Shown: positions 44,075 to 52,719 of the stretch, one piece after another
Layout of the letters: each line of letters begins with the position of its first letter
How positions within the stretch are numbered: the stretch's first letter is position 1
From: PALSA-243 sp963743705
GTDB lineage: Bacteria; Acidobacteriota; Terriglobia; Bryobacterales; Bryobacteraceae
Reading direction: 5' to 3'
Assembly: GCA_963743705.1 (NCBI GenBank)
Contig: CAVUQS010000020.1
Location: forward strand, 186,001-250,000
DNA: 64,000 nt
The notes under the pieces: model-generated
What the model saw: only the letters and a program-made list of their open reading frames with translations
Told to the model about the DNA's origin: nothing
The model's database searches: none
Position numbers and translations under genes: made by a program

Positions 44075-45520
44075 TTGCCTCTTCTGCTGCTGATTCTCGC
44101 GATTGCGCTCGGCGCGGGCCTGATGGTCTACGCCCAGACTTCGGCCTTCACTGGCGACGAAGGCTTCCATCTTCTGGCCGCGCAGTTGATCGATAAAGGC
44201 AAACGGCCTTACATCGATTTCTGTTTTCCCCAGACGCCCCTGAACGCCTATTGGAACGCACTGTGGCTGCGCGTCTTCGGGCAGACCTGGCGCACGCCGC
44301 ACGCGGTGTCGACGGTGTTGGTGATCGGCGCCGCCCTGCTTACGGCGCAATTCGTCTGGCAGCGCGCGCCGCTCTCCAGCAAGTGGCGAGCGGCCGCCGC
44401 GGTGTCCGCGATGCTGATGGTCTCGCTCAACGTAATGGTGGTGGAGTACGGCCCGCTGGCGCAAGCATATGGAATTTGCCTGTTCTTGAGCGTCGCCGCT
44501 TTCCGATTAGCCGTACGCGCGGTGGACCAACCCACGCCGCTGGCGGCGTTTGGCTCCGGATTCTGCGCCGGCGCGGCCGCGGCATGCTCGCTGCTAACGG
44601 CGACCGCCGCGCCGGTCTATCTGCTCTGGATGGTTTGCTACAACCGCAAGGGAAGTAAGCTCGCGAAGATGGCGGCCTACTGTTTGGCCGGCGCGATTCC
44701 GTTTCTTCCCGTGTTGTGGTTGTGGACGCAAGGCCCGCGCCAGACGATGTTCAATCTCTTCGAATATCACCTCTCCTTCCGCACGCTCTATTGGCCGCAC
44801 ACCACCGAGCACGATTTCGACATCGTCACTTCCTGGGTCGATTCCGGCCAGGCGCTGCTGCTGATTTTACTTTTTGTGGCCGGGCTGCTTTTCGTCTGGC
44901 GCCGCAGTCAGTGGGAAAGCGCGATCCGCCGCGAATTCTATCTCTGCGCCTGGCTGGCGCTCGGCATGGGTGTGGAGGTTTGCACCGCGCATCCTACCTT
45001 CGCGCGCTATTTCCTGTTGATGGTTCCGTTCGCCGCAATTCTGGCGGCCGTGGGACTCTACACTGTGAGCGAGCGCCTTTATCGCGCCGAGTCCCCGGTC
45101 CTGCCCGTGATTCTGCTGGCGCTGCTCTTCGGTCTGGGACTGGCGAAATCGCTCATTCAGCGTGCCTCCGACGTCCGCACCTGGGCCGTCCACGAGCATT
45201 TGACCAAAAAAATGGACGAAGTGGCGCCGCGCAGCGCGGCAGTTTTCGCGGACGAAGAAATTTACTTCTTGAGCAATCGCACGCCTCCCCCGGGCCTCGA
45301 ATTCAGCTACTCGCACCGCTTGAAATTGCCGCCCGCGCTGGCCGCGCAACTTCACATCCTCACGCAGGACCAGATCAACCGCATGGCCGCTGACGGCAAA
45401 TTCGCCGCGGCCGCGAGCTGCGACGACGAATCCATCGATGCCATGCACCTCGATGACATCTACGCCCACAAGTTCGTAGACGACGATTGCGTCGTCTATT
45501 GGGGCTTCATCCACAAGTAA
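44075..45520 (+). CDS. Membrane glycosyltransferase, GT39/GT83-like
   Basis: This 481-aa protein has about 10-12 hydrophobic segments, starting PLLLLILAIALGAGLMVYAQ. The first extracytoplasmic loop contains TGDEGFHLLAAQLIDKGKRP, a D-E motif placed like the catalytic acid pair of ArnT/PMT-type enzymes that use lipid-linked sugars. It may glycosylate lipid A or a surface protein. The start is TTG 44075; a longer frame upstream would overlap the Kdo hydroxylase gene on the other strand. A C-terminal soluble region (RSAAVFADEEIYFLSNRTPP) follows. Confidence 0.75.
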   Translation: MPLLLLILAIALGAGLMVYAQTSAFTGDEGFHLLAAQLIDKGKRPYIDFCFPQTPLNAYWNALWLRVFGQTWRTPHAVSTVLVIGAALLTAQFVWQRAPLSSKWRAAAAVSAMLMVSLNVMVVEYGPLAQAYGICLFLSVAAFRLAVRAVDQPTPLAAFGSGFCAGAAAACSLLTATAAPVYLLWMVCYNRKGSKLAKMAAYCLAGAIPFLPVLWLWTQGPRQTMFNLFEYHLSFRTLYWPHTTEHDFDIVTSWVDSGQALLLILLFVAGLLFVWRRSQWESAIRREFYLCAWLALGMGVEVCTAHPTFARYFLLMVPFAAILAAVGLYTVSERLYRAESPVLPVILLALLFGLGLAKSLIQRASDVRTWAVHEHLTKKMDEVAPRSAAVFADEEIYFLSNRTPPPGLEFSYSHRLKLPPALAAQLHILTQDQINRMAADGKFAAAASCDDESIDAMHLDDIYAHKFVDDDCVVYWGFIHK

Positions 45521-45564
45521 GCGCGAGTGGCGCGATCCTCCCGCGCTGCGTTATAACCCTCTGT

Positions 45565-47487
45565 ATGGCCGCGCGCCACGGGTTCCGGTTTTGGGTGCTC
45601 CTGTTCGCGGTGGCGCCGATGAGCGCCGCCACCTACGTGGGCGCCGCCGCATGCGCCAAGTGCCACGTCGCCGCGTACCGGCAATGGTCGGGATCGCGCC
45701 ACAGCAAGATGGTGCAGCCCGCCACGACGGCCAGCGTCAAAGGCGATTTCGCCCGCGGCAAGATCGCATTGCGCGGCTCGCCGTATTCGTTTCGCGCACG
45801 CGATGGCGCGTACTACATCACCGAAACCTATCTCACCGGCAAGCCGCAGGAGCATCGCGTGGATTACACGCTCGGCAACCGGCGCATTCAGCATTACCTC
45901 ACCACGCTGGCCGATGGCCGCGTGATCGTGCTTCCGCCGAGCTGGGATATTCAGCGCAAGCAGTGGTTCCACAACCTGGATATTGACGACCCCGAGGAAG
46001 AGCCCGGCGTGCAGATTCAGGTGTGGAACAAATCCTGCTATTCCTGCCACGTCAGCCAGCAGCAGAAGAATTTCGATCTGGAAAAGAACGCCTATCACAG
46101 CGCCTGGATCGATTTCGGCACCAATTGCGAGCGCTGCCACGGCCCGGGCAGCGACCACGTCGCGCATTATTCAGCGACGCCGGCGCCCACCGGACAGGCC
46201 CGTGACATCGTGCTGCAGACGCGCCTCACTCCCGAGCGCAACACCATGGTCTGCGCGCAGTGTCATTCCTTCCGCGACATCTACGTGAACGGATTCGCCG
46301 CCGGAGACGATTACTACGATCACTTTCTCCCGGTGCTCGATTACAACCTGCCCGATTCCGCGGACCCGGCATACTGGCCCGATAACCGCACGCGCCGCTT
46401 CTCGAATGACGCGTTCGGATTGTGGCAGAGCGAGTGCTACCTCAAGGGCAAAGCGACCTGCGTGGATTGCCACGTGCAGGCCCACGAGACGGAAATCGAG
46501 CGCAATCCGCAGCTTCGTCCGGACGCCAATGCGCTCTGCACGCGCTGCCACGAGAACATCGGAAAATCGGTGACGGCGCACACCCACCACGCGCAGGAAA
46601 GCACCGGCAGTTCGTGCGTCGAGTGCCACATGCCGCGCACGGTCTACAGCATCAAGGCGGAGATCCGCGACCATTCGATGTCCATTCCGTCGCCCGAAAA
46701 CACCATCCGCCACGGCATTCCGAACGCGTGCAATCTGTGTCACAAGGATCGCGACGCCAATTGGTCACTGGCGCGCATGAACCAATGGTGGGGCCAGGCT
46801 TCGAGGCAAAAGTTGATTCGCCGCGCGGACACGTTCGCGGCCGCGCGCAAGAACGATCCCGCCTCCATCGGGCCGCTGCTTGCGATTCTCGCCGAACCGT
46901 CCGAAGGTCCGCTGACTCGCGCCAATGCGGCCGGCTACCTCGGGCGTTTCATCGCCGATCCGCGCGTCTTTCCGGCCCTGGAACTCGCACTCTCCGACTC
47001 CCAGCCCCCTGTGCGCGCGGTGGCTGCGCTCACTCTGACGCCACTCGCTGCGCAGCGCCCCGCCGCGATCGGCGATCTGCGCCGCGCCCTCGCAGACCCC
47101 ACCGCTCCCGTGCGCATGGCGGCCATGGTTTCGCTGGTGAGCCTGGGCGTGCGCCAGTTGGATGGCGATGACGCCGCTCGCTTCGATAGCGCGCGCAAGC
47201 TGTTCGACGACCGCGCCGCGCTCAATTCCGACGATGCAGGCCAGCAAGTCGCCGCTGGCCGCTTCTACTTCCTCGCCGCCGATGCCGACCGCGCCATCGC
47301 CGCCTTCCGCGCTAGCCTGCGCCTGGACCCAACGATGCCCTCGCAATATTTCCTGGCCGGCGCCTATGCGGAAAAGGGCGATCTGGCCGAAGCGCGCAAG
47401 ATTCTGGAAGCCATTCCGGCCAGCGACCCGCAGTATGAGAAGGCACAGCGGCTGCTCAAGGTGATCCTGAGCCAAATGCCAAAGTAG
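45565..47487 (+). CDS. Exported octahaem c-type cytochrome with HEAT and TPR repeats
   Basis: This 640-aa protein has a signal-peptide-like N-terminus (MAARHGFRFWVLLFAVAPMS) and eight CxxCH haem c motifs: CAKCH, CYSCH, CERCH, CAQCH, CVDCH, CTRCH, CVECH and CNLCH. The C-terminal third has HEAT-like repeats (LALSDSQPPVRAVAALTLTP) and a TPR pair (AIAAFRASLRLDPTMPSQYF; YAEKGDLAEARKILE). It is a periplasmic electron-transfer protein of the cytochrome c554/nitrite-reductase-like fold group in Acidobacteria. ATG 45565 is chosen because the signal peptide begins there. The electron partner is unknown. Confidence 0.88.
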   Translation: MAARHGFRFWVLLFAVAPMSAATYVGAAACAKCHVAAYRQWSGSRHSKMVQPATTASVKGDFARGKIALRGSPYSFRARDGAYYITETYLTGKPQEHRVDYTLGNRRIQHYLTTLADGRVIVLPPSWDIQRKQWFHNLDIDDPEEEPGVQIQVWNKSCYSCHVSQQQKNFDLEKNAYHSAWIDFGTNCERCHGPGSDHVAHYSATPAPTGQARDIVLQTRLTPERNTMVCAQCHSFRDIYVNGFAAGDDYYDHFLPVLDYNLPDSADPAYWPDNRTRRFSNDAFGLWQSECYLKGKATCVDCHVQAHETEIERNPQLRPDANALCTRCHENIGKSVTAHTHHAQESTGSSCVECHMPRTVYSIKAEIRDHSMSIPSPENTIRHGIPNACNLCHKDRDANWSLARMNQWWGQASRQKLIRRADTFAAARKNDPASIGPLLAILAEPSEGPLTRANAAGYLGRFIADPRVFPALELALSDSQPPVRAVAALTLTPLAAQRPAAIGDLRRALADPTAPVRMAAMVSLVSLGVRQLDGDDAARFDSARKLFDDRAALNSDDAGQQVAAGRFYFLAADADRAIAAFRASLRLDPTMPSQYFLAGAYAEKGDLAEARKILEAIPASDPQYEKAQRLLKVILSQMPK

Positions 47488-47490
47488 AGC

Positions 47491-48507
47491 CTAGGCAACA
47501 GCTTCGATCGATTCGCGATCCCACATCCGCCCATACCACCACAGCGATCCGATCCAGATCGCGGCGCACAGAGGCGCAAACCAATAGCTGCGTTCCACCG
47601 CCGACGCTGCCACCGCGATCAACACCGCTTGCGTCAGCCCTTCCATCAGCGGCGCTCCGGCGGAAAAGCGCCAGCGCGCTTGGGTTTTATGGCGCTTCAC
47701 GGTGGCATGATGGCCCACCGCGAGCGAGATGAGCGCTGCCGCGAAGCCCGGGACTGGCGCCAGCGTCAACGCGAGAGGAATCGCCAGTGCGAGGTATGCC
47801 GCATCCTTCGCCGCCAGCACTTGCCAACCCTGCAGCGGCAGCAACCGATAGCGCTCCAAGCCACTCCAGCCATCCAGTCCGAACAGACATTGGGCGTAAC
47901 TCGAAAGCGCGATCGCCACCAGCACCGTCATCGGCAGCATGGCGTCTTCTGGCAACTTGCCCGCGATGCGAAAGGCCAACGTCGAAAGGCTGAGCAGCAG
48001 CGCGCAGTAAAAATCGAGCGTGCACAGCATTTCGCGCAGATTCTTGCGGATCAAGTGATTCAGCGCCCCCGGGAAGTGCGGCACGGCGCGCCATGCGACG
48101 CGATGCGGACGCCACGGCACGGCGGAAATGCAAAACGCCGCCGCCACCAAGCCCACCACCGCGCCCCATAGACCGAACGAAAATTTCCCGCGCGCCACCC
48201 AGAGCGCGCCCAACGCGAGCAGCCACGACACCGGGTTCACCCACGGGCTGGCGAAGCGCAGCATCCAGCGCTCCTGCGGTTCCAGCGGCCACAACGCGAG
48301 CCTTGACCGCGGAACTTTGCGCAGTGGATCGGTGCTCAACGGAAATAGCAGAATCAGACCGAACAGCAGGTAGATGAACGCGCCCGCCTGCTGCAGCAAC
48401 AGCACCGTCACCCAGAAAAAATTGTTCCCGGCGATCGATTCGATCGTCTTCTGATCGCGCCGCAGCGCCCGGGCCACCGCCCTCAGGATCGCTGTTGTCC
48501 GAGCCAT
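47491..48507 (-). CDS. ABC exporter permease
   Basis: The 338-aa product is an integral membrane protein with about eight hydrophobic segments (FFWVTVLLLQQAGAFIYLLF; LWGAVVGLVAAAFCISAV; LALAIPLALTLAPVPGFAAA) and no ATPase motif. It starts at ATG 48507 inside the end of the ATPase gene (25-bp overlap), so the two are one unit. A longer frame to 48831 is unlikely. The substrate is unknown. Confidence 0.75.
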   Translation of the reverse strand: MARTTAILRAVARALRRDQKTIESIAGNNFFWVTVLLLQQAGAFIYLLFGLILLFPLSTDPLRKVPRSRLALWPLEPQERWMLRFASPWVNPVSWLLALGALWVARGKFSFGLWGAVVGLVAAAFCISAVPWRPHRVAWRAVPHFPGALNHLIRKNLREMLCTLDFYCALLLSLSTLAFRIAGKLPEDAMLPMTVLVAIALSSYAQCLFGLDGWSGLERYRLLPLQGWQVLAAKDAAYLALAIPLALTLAPVPGFAAALISLAVGHHATVKRHKTQARWRFSAGAPLMEGLTQAVLIAVAASAVERSYWFAPLCAAIWIGSLWWYGRMWDRESIEAVA

Positions 48508-49235
48508 TCCAATTCCTCGACCACGGGCGACTCCACCATTTCGAAATAGTGCTCTTCGAGCGCGCGTTTCAGCTCTGACGCCGGCGAATCCCACACGATC
48601 TGGCCTCGGCGGATCATGATCAATTGCGTCGCAATCTCCTCCGCCACCGGAAGAATGTGCGATGTCAGAAACACCGTGATGCCGTGCGCCGCCGCGCTTT
48701 GCAGCACGTTCCGCATAATCTTCGAAGTCACCGGGTCGATGGCTTCGAACGGCTCGTCGAGGAACAGCATTTGTGGATTCGGCAGCAGGGCCATCGCAAA
48801 TGACGTCTTCTTGCGCATCCCGTGCGAACAAGCCGCCGCGAACGTCCGCCGGCCATGCTCCAAACTCAGCGTGCGCAACAGTTGGTTGATGCGGCCCTTC
48901 GCCTCCCCTTTAGGGATGCCGTAAACGCCCGCCGTCAGTTCCAGATGTTCTTCCACCGTGAGATCGTCGAAAAGCCCCAAGTCCTCGGGCAGCACGCCGA
49001 TGCGCCGCTTCAACTCGATAGGGTCGGCGCGCGGATCGAGCCCGCAAACGCTCACCTCGCCCGAGGTCGGCGCCAGAAGCCCCGTCAGCATCTTGACCGT
49101 GGTGGATTTCCCGGCCCCGTTAGGCCCCAGAAACGCGCAAATCGCGCCCGGCTCCACATGAAAGGAGAGTCCATTCACCGCCGTGAATTCGCCGAACCGG
49201 CGCGTCAGATTGCGGCACGTAATCATCGCTACCAT
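48483..49235 (-). CDS. ABC exporter ATPase
   Basis: The 250-aa ATPase has Walker A GPNGAGKSTTVKMLTG, Walker B QMLFLDEPFEAIDP, and a signature region ACSHGMRKKTSFAMA in place of LSGGQ, as in many bacterial ABC-2 export ATPases. It pairs with the permease that overlaps its 3' end. The start is at 49235 or the in-frame ATG nine bases later. The pair probably exports a lipid, peptide or drug. Confidence 0.88.
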   Translation of the reverse strand: MVAMITCRNLTRRFGEFTAVNGLSFHVEPGAICAFLGPNGAGKSTTVKMLTGLLAPTSGEVSVCGLDPRADPIELKRRIGVLPEDLGLFDDLTVEEHLELTAGVYGIPKGEAKGRINQLLRTLSLEHGRRTFAAACSHGMRKKTSFAMALLPNPQMLFLDEPFEAIDPVTSKIMRNVLQSAAAHGITVFLTSHILPVAEEIATQLIMIRRGQIVWDSPASELKRALEEHYFEMVESPVVEELEWLGQQRS

Positions 49236-49260
49236 TGTGCCAGTGGAGGCTTCTGAATTC

Positions 49261-49340
49261 GACGCAGAGACGCGGAGACGCAGAGAAAACCGTTCGAAAA
49301 TATGTGTTTCTCAGCGCCCCGGCGTCTCTGCGGTGAGATT
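49261..49340 (+). repeat. Inverted-repeat element (cgcagagacgc type)
   Basis: CGCAGAGACGC (49263-49273) and GCGTCTCTGCG (49322-49332) are perfect 11-bp inverted repeats around a spacer, with extra complementary arms (GAGAAA and TTTCTC). Sequences of this GCAGAGACG type recur as short dispersed elements in several bacterial phyla. It lies between an ABC gene and the ECF operon and may be a REP-like or non-autonomous mobile element. Confidence 0.5.
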
Positions 49341-49385
49341 TTGACTTTCGGCGCCTCCTGCTAAACTTTTCGTCACAAAAGAAGC

Positions 49386-49970
49386 ATGGAAATCGTAATA
49401 AGGGGTGTGCAGCCCGCAGAGGAACTGGCATTGAGCCTGCCCGGCGCCGGGAAGGATAGCCCCGGCCGTGCATGCTTTGACGCCGTTTTCCGCGAACATT
49501 ATCCGCGCGTGGTAGCGATGCTCGCGCGGTTGACGGGTGACCGTGGGCAGGCTGAAGAGATCGCCGCCGATGCGTTTTGCAAGCTATCCGCGAACGAGGC
49601 GGGCGGTAGCAGTCAACTTACCCCCTGGCTCTACCGCGTCGCCACCAACGCGGGGTTGGATGCGCTCCGCAGCAACGCGCGGCGGCGCAAGCGGGAACAG
49701 GCTGCGCATGTCGAAAGCGTGCGCCTGGCGCCGGGAAATGGGGCTCTGGACGCATTGCTCCGCGAGGAGCGGCGCGCCCGCGTGCAAGAGGTGCTGGCGG
49801 ATATGAAGCCGCGCGACGCGCAGATTTTGCTGTTGCGCGCGGAAGGTTTAGCATACCGCGAACTGGCGGAGACGGTGGACGTGCAGGCAAGTTCCATCGG
49901 CACTCTTCTGGCGCGGGCGGAGGCGGAATTCGAGCGGAAGTTCCGCGCGCGTTACGGAGACGCAATATGA
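49386..49970 (+). CDS. ECF RNA polymerase sigma factor
   Basis: The 194-aa protein has region 2 (ACFDAVFREHYPRVVAMLAR; TGDRGQAEEIAADAFCKLSA), a -10-binding helix, and region 4 (DMKPRDAQILLLRAEGLAYR; VDVQASSIGTLLARAEAEFE) with a helix-turn-helix. This is the shape of extracytoplasmic-function sigma factors. The stop overlaps the next gene's start as ATGA. It is likely to regulate the operon and envelope genes. Confidence 0.93.
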   Translation: MEIVIRGVQPAEELALSLPGAGKDSPGRACFDAVFREHYPRVVAMLARLTGDRGQAEEIAADAFCKLSANEAGGSSQLTPWLYRVATNAGLDALRSNARRRKREQAAHVESVRLAPGNGALDALLREERRARVQEVLADMKPRDAQILLLRAEGLAYRELAETVDVQASSIGTLLARAEAEFERKFRARYGDAI

Positions 49971-50530
49971 GCGAATGTTGGGATGAAGGCGGGTTGCGGG
50001 CGTATGCCGACCGCGAATTGCCGCCCGGTGATTTAGCGCGCATCGCGGCCCACTTGGGCGCATGTGCGGAATGCCACGGCCGGTATAACGAGATCGCGGC
50101 TCGCGCGGCGCGAGTCTCTTCGATGATTGGCGCGCTCGACGTTCCGTCACTGGTTGCGCGTCCGATGCCCAGGCGCTGGGTCAAGTCTGTGGCGGCCGGG
50201 GCCTTGGCGCTGGCGGCAGCGGTGGCGCTGGCGTTCATCCTGATTCCGCGGCGTGCGCCTCGTCCGCAGCCGGTGGCGGCGCCGCACACGCCACGGGTCG
50301 AGCGGCCGATTCAGGCTTCGAGTCCAGCGCCCGAGCCAAAGCTGGGGGCCCCCGTCCAGGCCAAGACGGTCCGCCGTGCGAAACCGCCGCGCGTGGATTA
50401 TTACCTGGCGCTCGACGATGAGCCCATCGATACGGGCGTGGTGATGCGGGTGGCGCTCGAGGGCGCAGGCCAGGCCGATGTGATTTTCGATGCCGAAGGG
50501 CGCGCTCGCGCCATCCGGCCAGTGAAGTAA
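49967..50530 (+). CDS. Zinc-finger anti-sigma factor
   Basis: The 187-aa product is a ZAS-type anti-sigma factor: an N-terminal H-x3-C-x2-C motif (HLGACAECHGRY), then one membrane segment near residues 70-87 (VAAGALALAAAVALAFILIP) and a Pro-rich periplasmic part. It would hold the ECF sigma factor inactive at the membrane. It overlaps the sigma gene by 4 bp (ATGA). Confidence 0.85.
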   Translation: MSECWDEGGLRAYADRELPPGDLARIAAHLGACAECHGRYNEIAARAARVSSMIGALDVPSLVARPMPRRWVKSVAAGALALAAAVALAFILIPRRAPRPQPVAAPHTPRVERPIQASSPAPEPKLGAPVQAKTVRRAKPPRVDYYLALDDEPIDTGVVMRVALEGAGQADVIFDAEGRARAIRPVK

Positions 50531-50558
50531 ACGTGAGAATGATTGGGAGGCGAATCGA

Positions 50559-51479
50559 ATGAAACGGATTTGTGTAAGCGCAGCGATGGCGGCCCTGTTC
50601 GCGTATGCCGCCGCGGGCCAGGATGCTACCGATTTACAGAAGATGGCTGCCGAGAAAGAAGTAAAAGCGAAGTTGGAAATAGCCTTGACCAAGGCGCAGA
50701 TCGTTGGCCTCGAAGGCGGCATAACGTCCAACATCAAAGGGGCGCCTTATTCCGCCGAGCAGATTACGGAGAACACGCAAACGCTCGGCGATGGCACGCG
50801 CATCCACCACGAAACTTCCGTCAAGCTTTATCGCGATAGCGAAGGCCGGACGCGGCGCGAGACCCCGGAGATGGTGACGATTTTCGACCCGGTTGCGGGC
50901 GTTGGCTACACGCTGAACCCCAAGACCATGACCGGCGGCAAGATGCAGGTGTCGGTTTCTCAAAACGGCCCCGGCGCCAATTACGTCTACCGCAGCACTA
51001 GCGCCGCGGGAGCGGAGGCGAAATCGGTCCAGGTGTTTAGCTATAGCACCGATAGCGGCGAAGCGATGACCAAGACCGTAACGGAATCGCCAAGAGGTTA
51101 CGGTTTTGGCGTAGGCGGCAGCGTCGCTGTCGCCGGCATGCTGACCAAAGCCAAGACGGAAATGCGTGGCAATGTGGAAACGCTGCAGGCCAAGACCATG
51201 GAAGGCGTCAATGTTCGCGGCGAGCGCCGCACTAACACCATCGACATCGGCGCCATCGGCAACGATCGCCCCATTGACGTGGTTGACGAGCGCTGGTATT
51301 CGCCCGACTTGCAGCTCAACGTAATGTCGCGCCACACCGATCCGCGCACCGGCGACGAGATGGTGCGTCTAATCAATATCAGCCGTAGCAATCCCGACTC
51401 GAGCCTGTTCCAGCCTCCCGCCGGATACGAGATCTCCGAAGGGAAAAATTTCCCTGTGACATTCAAGAGGGACCAATAG
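50559..51479 (+). CDS. Secreted protein of an ECF operon (306 aa)
   Basis: The product has a signal peptide (MKRICVSAAMAALFAYAAAG, cleaved before QDATD) and a beta-rich mature part with no recognised domain (NTQTLGDGTRIHHETSVKLY; ETPEMVTIFDPVAGVGYTLN; LFQPPAGYEISEGKNFPVTF). ATG 50559 follows GGGAGG, 28 bp after the anti-sigma stop. It belongs to the same operon and may be a target or sensor of the ECF system. Confidence 0.7.
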   Translation: MKRICVSAAMAALFAYAAAGQDATDLQKMAAEKEVKAKLEIALTKAQIVGLEGGITSNIKGAPYSAEQITENTQTLGDGTRIHHETSVKLYRDSEGRTRRETPEMVTIFDPVAGVGYTLNPKTMTGGKMQVSVSQNGPGANYVYRSTSAAGAEAKSVQVFSYSTDSGEAMTKTVTESPRGYGFGVGGSVAVAGMLTKAKTEMRGNVETLQAKTMEGVNVRGERRTNTIDIGAIGNDRPIDVVDERWYSPDLQLNVMSRHTDPRTGDEMVRLINISRSNPDSSLFQPPAGYEISEGKNFPVTFKRDQ

Positions 51480-51527
51480 AGTTCTGCGAATATCGGAGGC
51501 CGCGCCCGGCAGCGCAGCCTCCGCGTC

Positions 51528-52670
51528 CTACTTTCCCGCATTCTGGGGATGCGCTTCTACGGCGTCTTCCACCAGTCCTTGAACCACTTCCCGCACGGCA
51601 TCCTTCACTGCGTTCTTGACCGTACTCTCGATCTGCGTTGAGTTCAGACCCATGCTCGCCCCGTTCGGAATGGCTTCCTTGACCGTGGTTTCGACCACCG
51701 GCGTAATCGGCCCCATATCTTTTGTGACCGCCTTGGCCACTTTCTTCGCGACCTTCCAGGCGTCGGGGGCCACGGGCCTTGCGTCAGCTTCGATATCCTC
51801 AGCCACCGGTTCGCCCGTTCGCTCTTTCGCTTCCCAATCGGTGTGGAATGTCGCAGCCAGCCGGGCCACGGCTTTCGGGTCGCGGAAAATGACGCCCACT
51901 TCGCGCCGTGCGTCGAGTTCCAGCGTGCGTAAGCTCTGGCTTCCCACAAAGGCCAGCTTTCCGTCGCGGATGATGCTGCGCGTGTGCAGGCGCATGGAGG
52001 GAAGCTTTTTCGCCGTCAAGGTTTGGCTCTTTTTCGAGACCACGCCGATAATGCGGATATCCACGCCGGCCTTCGCCCGGGTTTCCAGGACGCGCATGAT
52101 TTCCGGATCGCTGATCTCCGGATCGTAGATGAGCAGCTCGCGTTTTGCGCCGCGCAAGAAGCTAGCGAGTTCCTTGCGCGCATTCACCGGGCTCACCAAA
52201 AACGTAGCGCTGCCGGATGTGTACGGCGTCCTCTTGGCGTCGGCTTCGAAAAGCTTCGCCGCTTCCTGCACGTGTTTGCGGTTAGTCGTAATGATGCCGA
52301 AGCTGCGGCTGCGCTCAATGTCCAGAAAAGTGAAGTTGAAGGCCAAAAGGAAAAGCTGGCGGCGATCCACCAGCATCATTTTGCCGTGATAGCGAACCAG
52401 GTCATCGTCGGTACGCGATACAGTCACGCCGGCCCCCAGCAGACGCATTTCGAGCTCGCGCAGCTTTCCTTCGCCGCCGCGATTGGTGTAGGCGATTAAT
52501 GCATGCACGCGTACGCCGCGCGCCACCGCATTGGCGAGAGCGCGCTCAATCTCGGTGCGATCCAGGCGAAAGATCACTATTTCCACGCTCTTGCGGGCGC
52601 GGTTGATCCCTTTCACGATCGGCATGATGCCGTCTCCGGGCTGTACCAGACATGTCACGTCAGTTTGCAT
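51528..52670 (-). CDS. Phospholipase D-like (HKD) protein
   Basis: This 380-aa protein has two PLD-like halves. The first HKD motif is HGKMMLVD. The second is HTRSIIRDGKLAFVGSQSL, where Arg replaces the catalytic Lys. A C-terminal tail of about 80 aa is helical and repetitive (KVAKKVAKAVTKDM; KNAVKDAVREVVQGLVEDAV). PLD-like proteins are phosphodiesterases or nucleases, and loss of one Lys may reduce activity. There is no signal peptide. ATG 52670 has AAGAAGGA upstream; longer starts exist. It is divergent from the kinase-like gene 49 bp away. Confidence 0.7.
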   Translation of the reverse strand: MQTDVTCLVQPGDGIMPIVKGINRARKSVEIVIFRLDRTEIERALANAVARGVRVHALIAYTNRGGEGKLRELEMRLLGAGVTVSRTDDDLVRYHGKMMLVDRRQLFLLAFNFTFLDIERSRSFGIITTNRKHVQEAAKLFEADAKRTPYTSGSATFLVSPVNARKELASFLRGAKRELLIYDPEISDPEIMRVLETRAKAGVDIRIIGVVSKKSQTLTAKKLPSMRLHTRSIIRDGKLAFVGSQSLRTLELDARREVGVIFRDPKAVARLAATFHTDWEAKERTGEPVAEDIEADARPVAPDAWKVAKKVAKAVTKDMGPITPVVETTVKEAIPNGASMGLNSTQIESTVKNAVKDAVREVVQGLVEDAVEAHPQNAGK

Positions 52671-52719
52671 GCAATTTGGCATCCTTCTTGCACGCTGCAT
52701 CGCGAGGTAGACAGGATTG

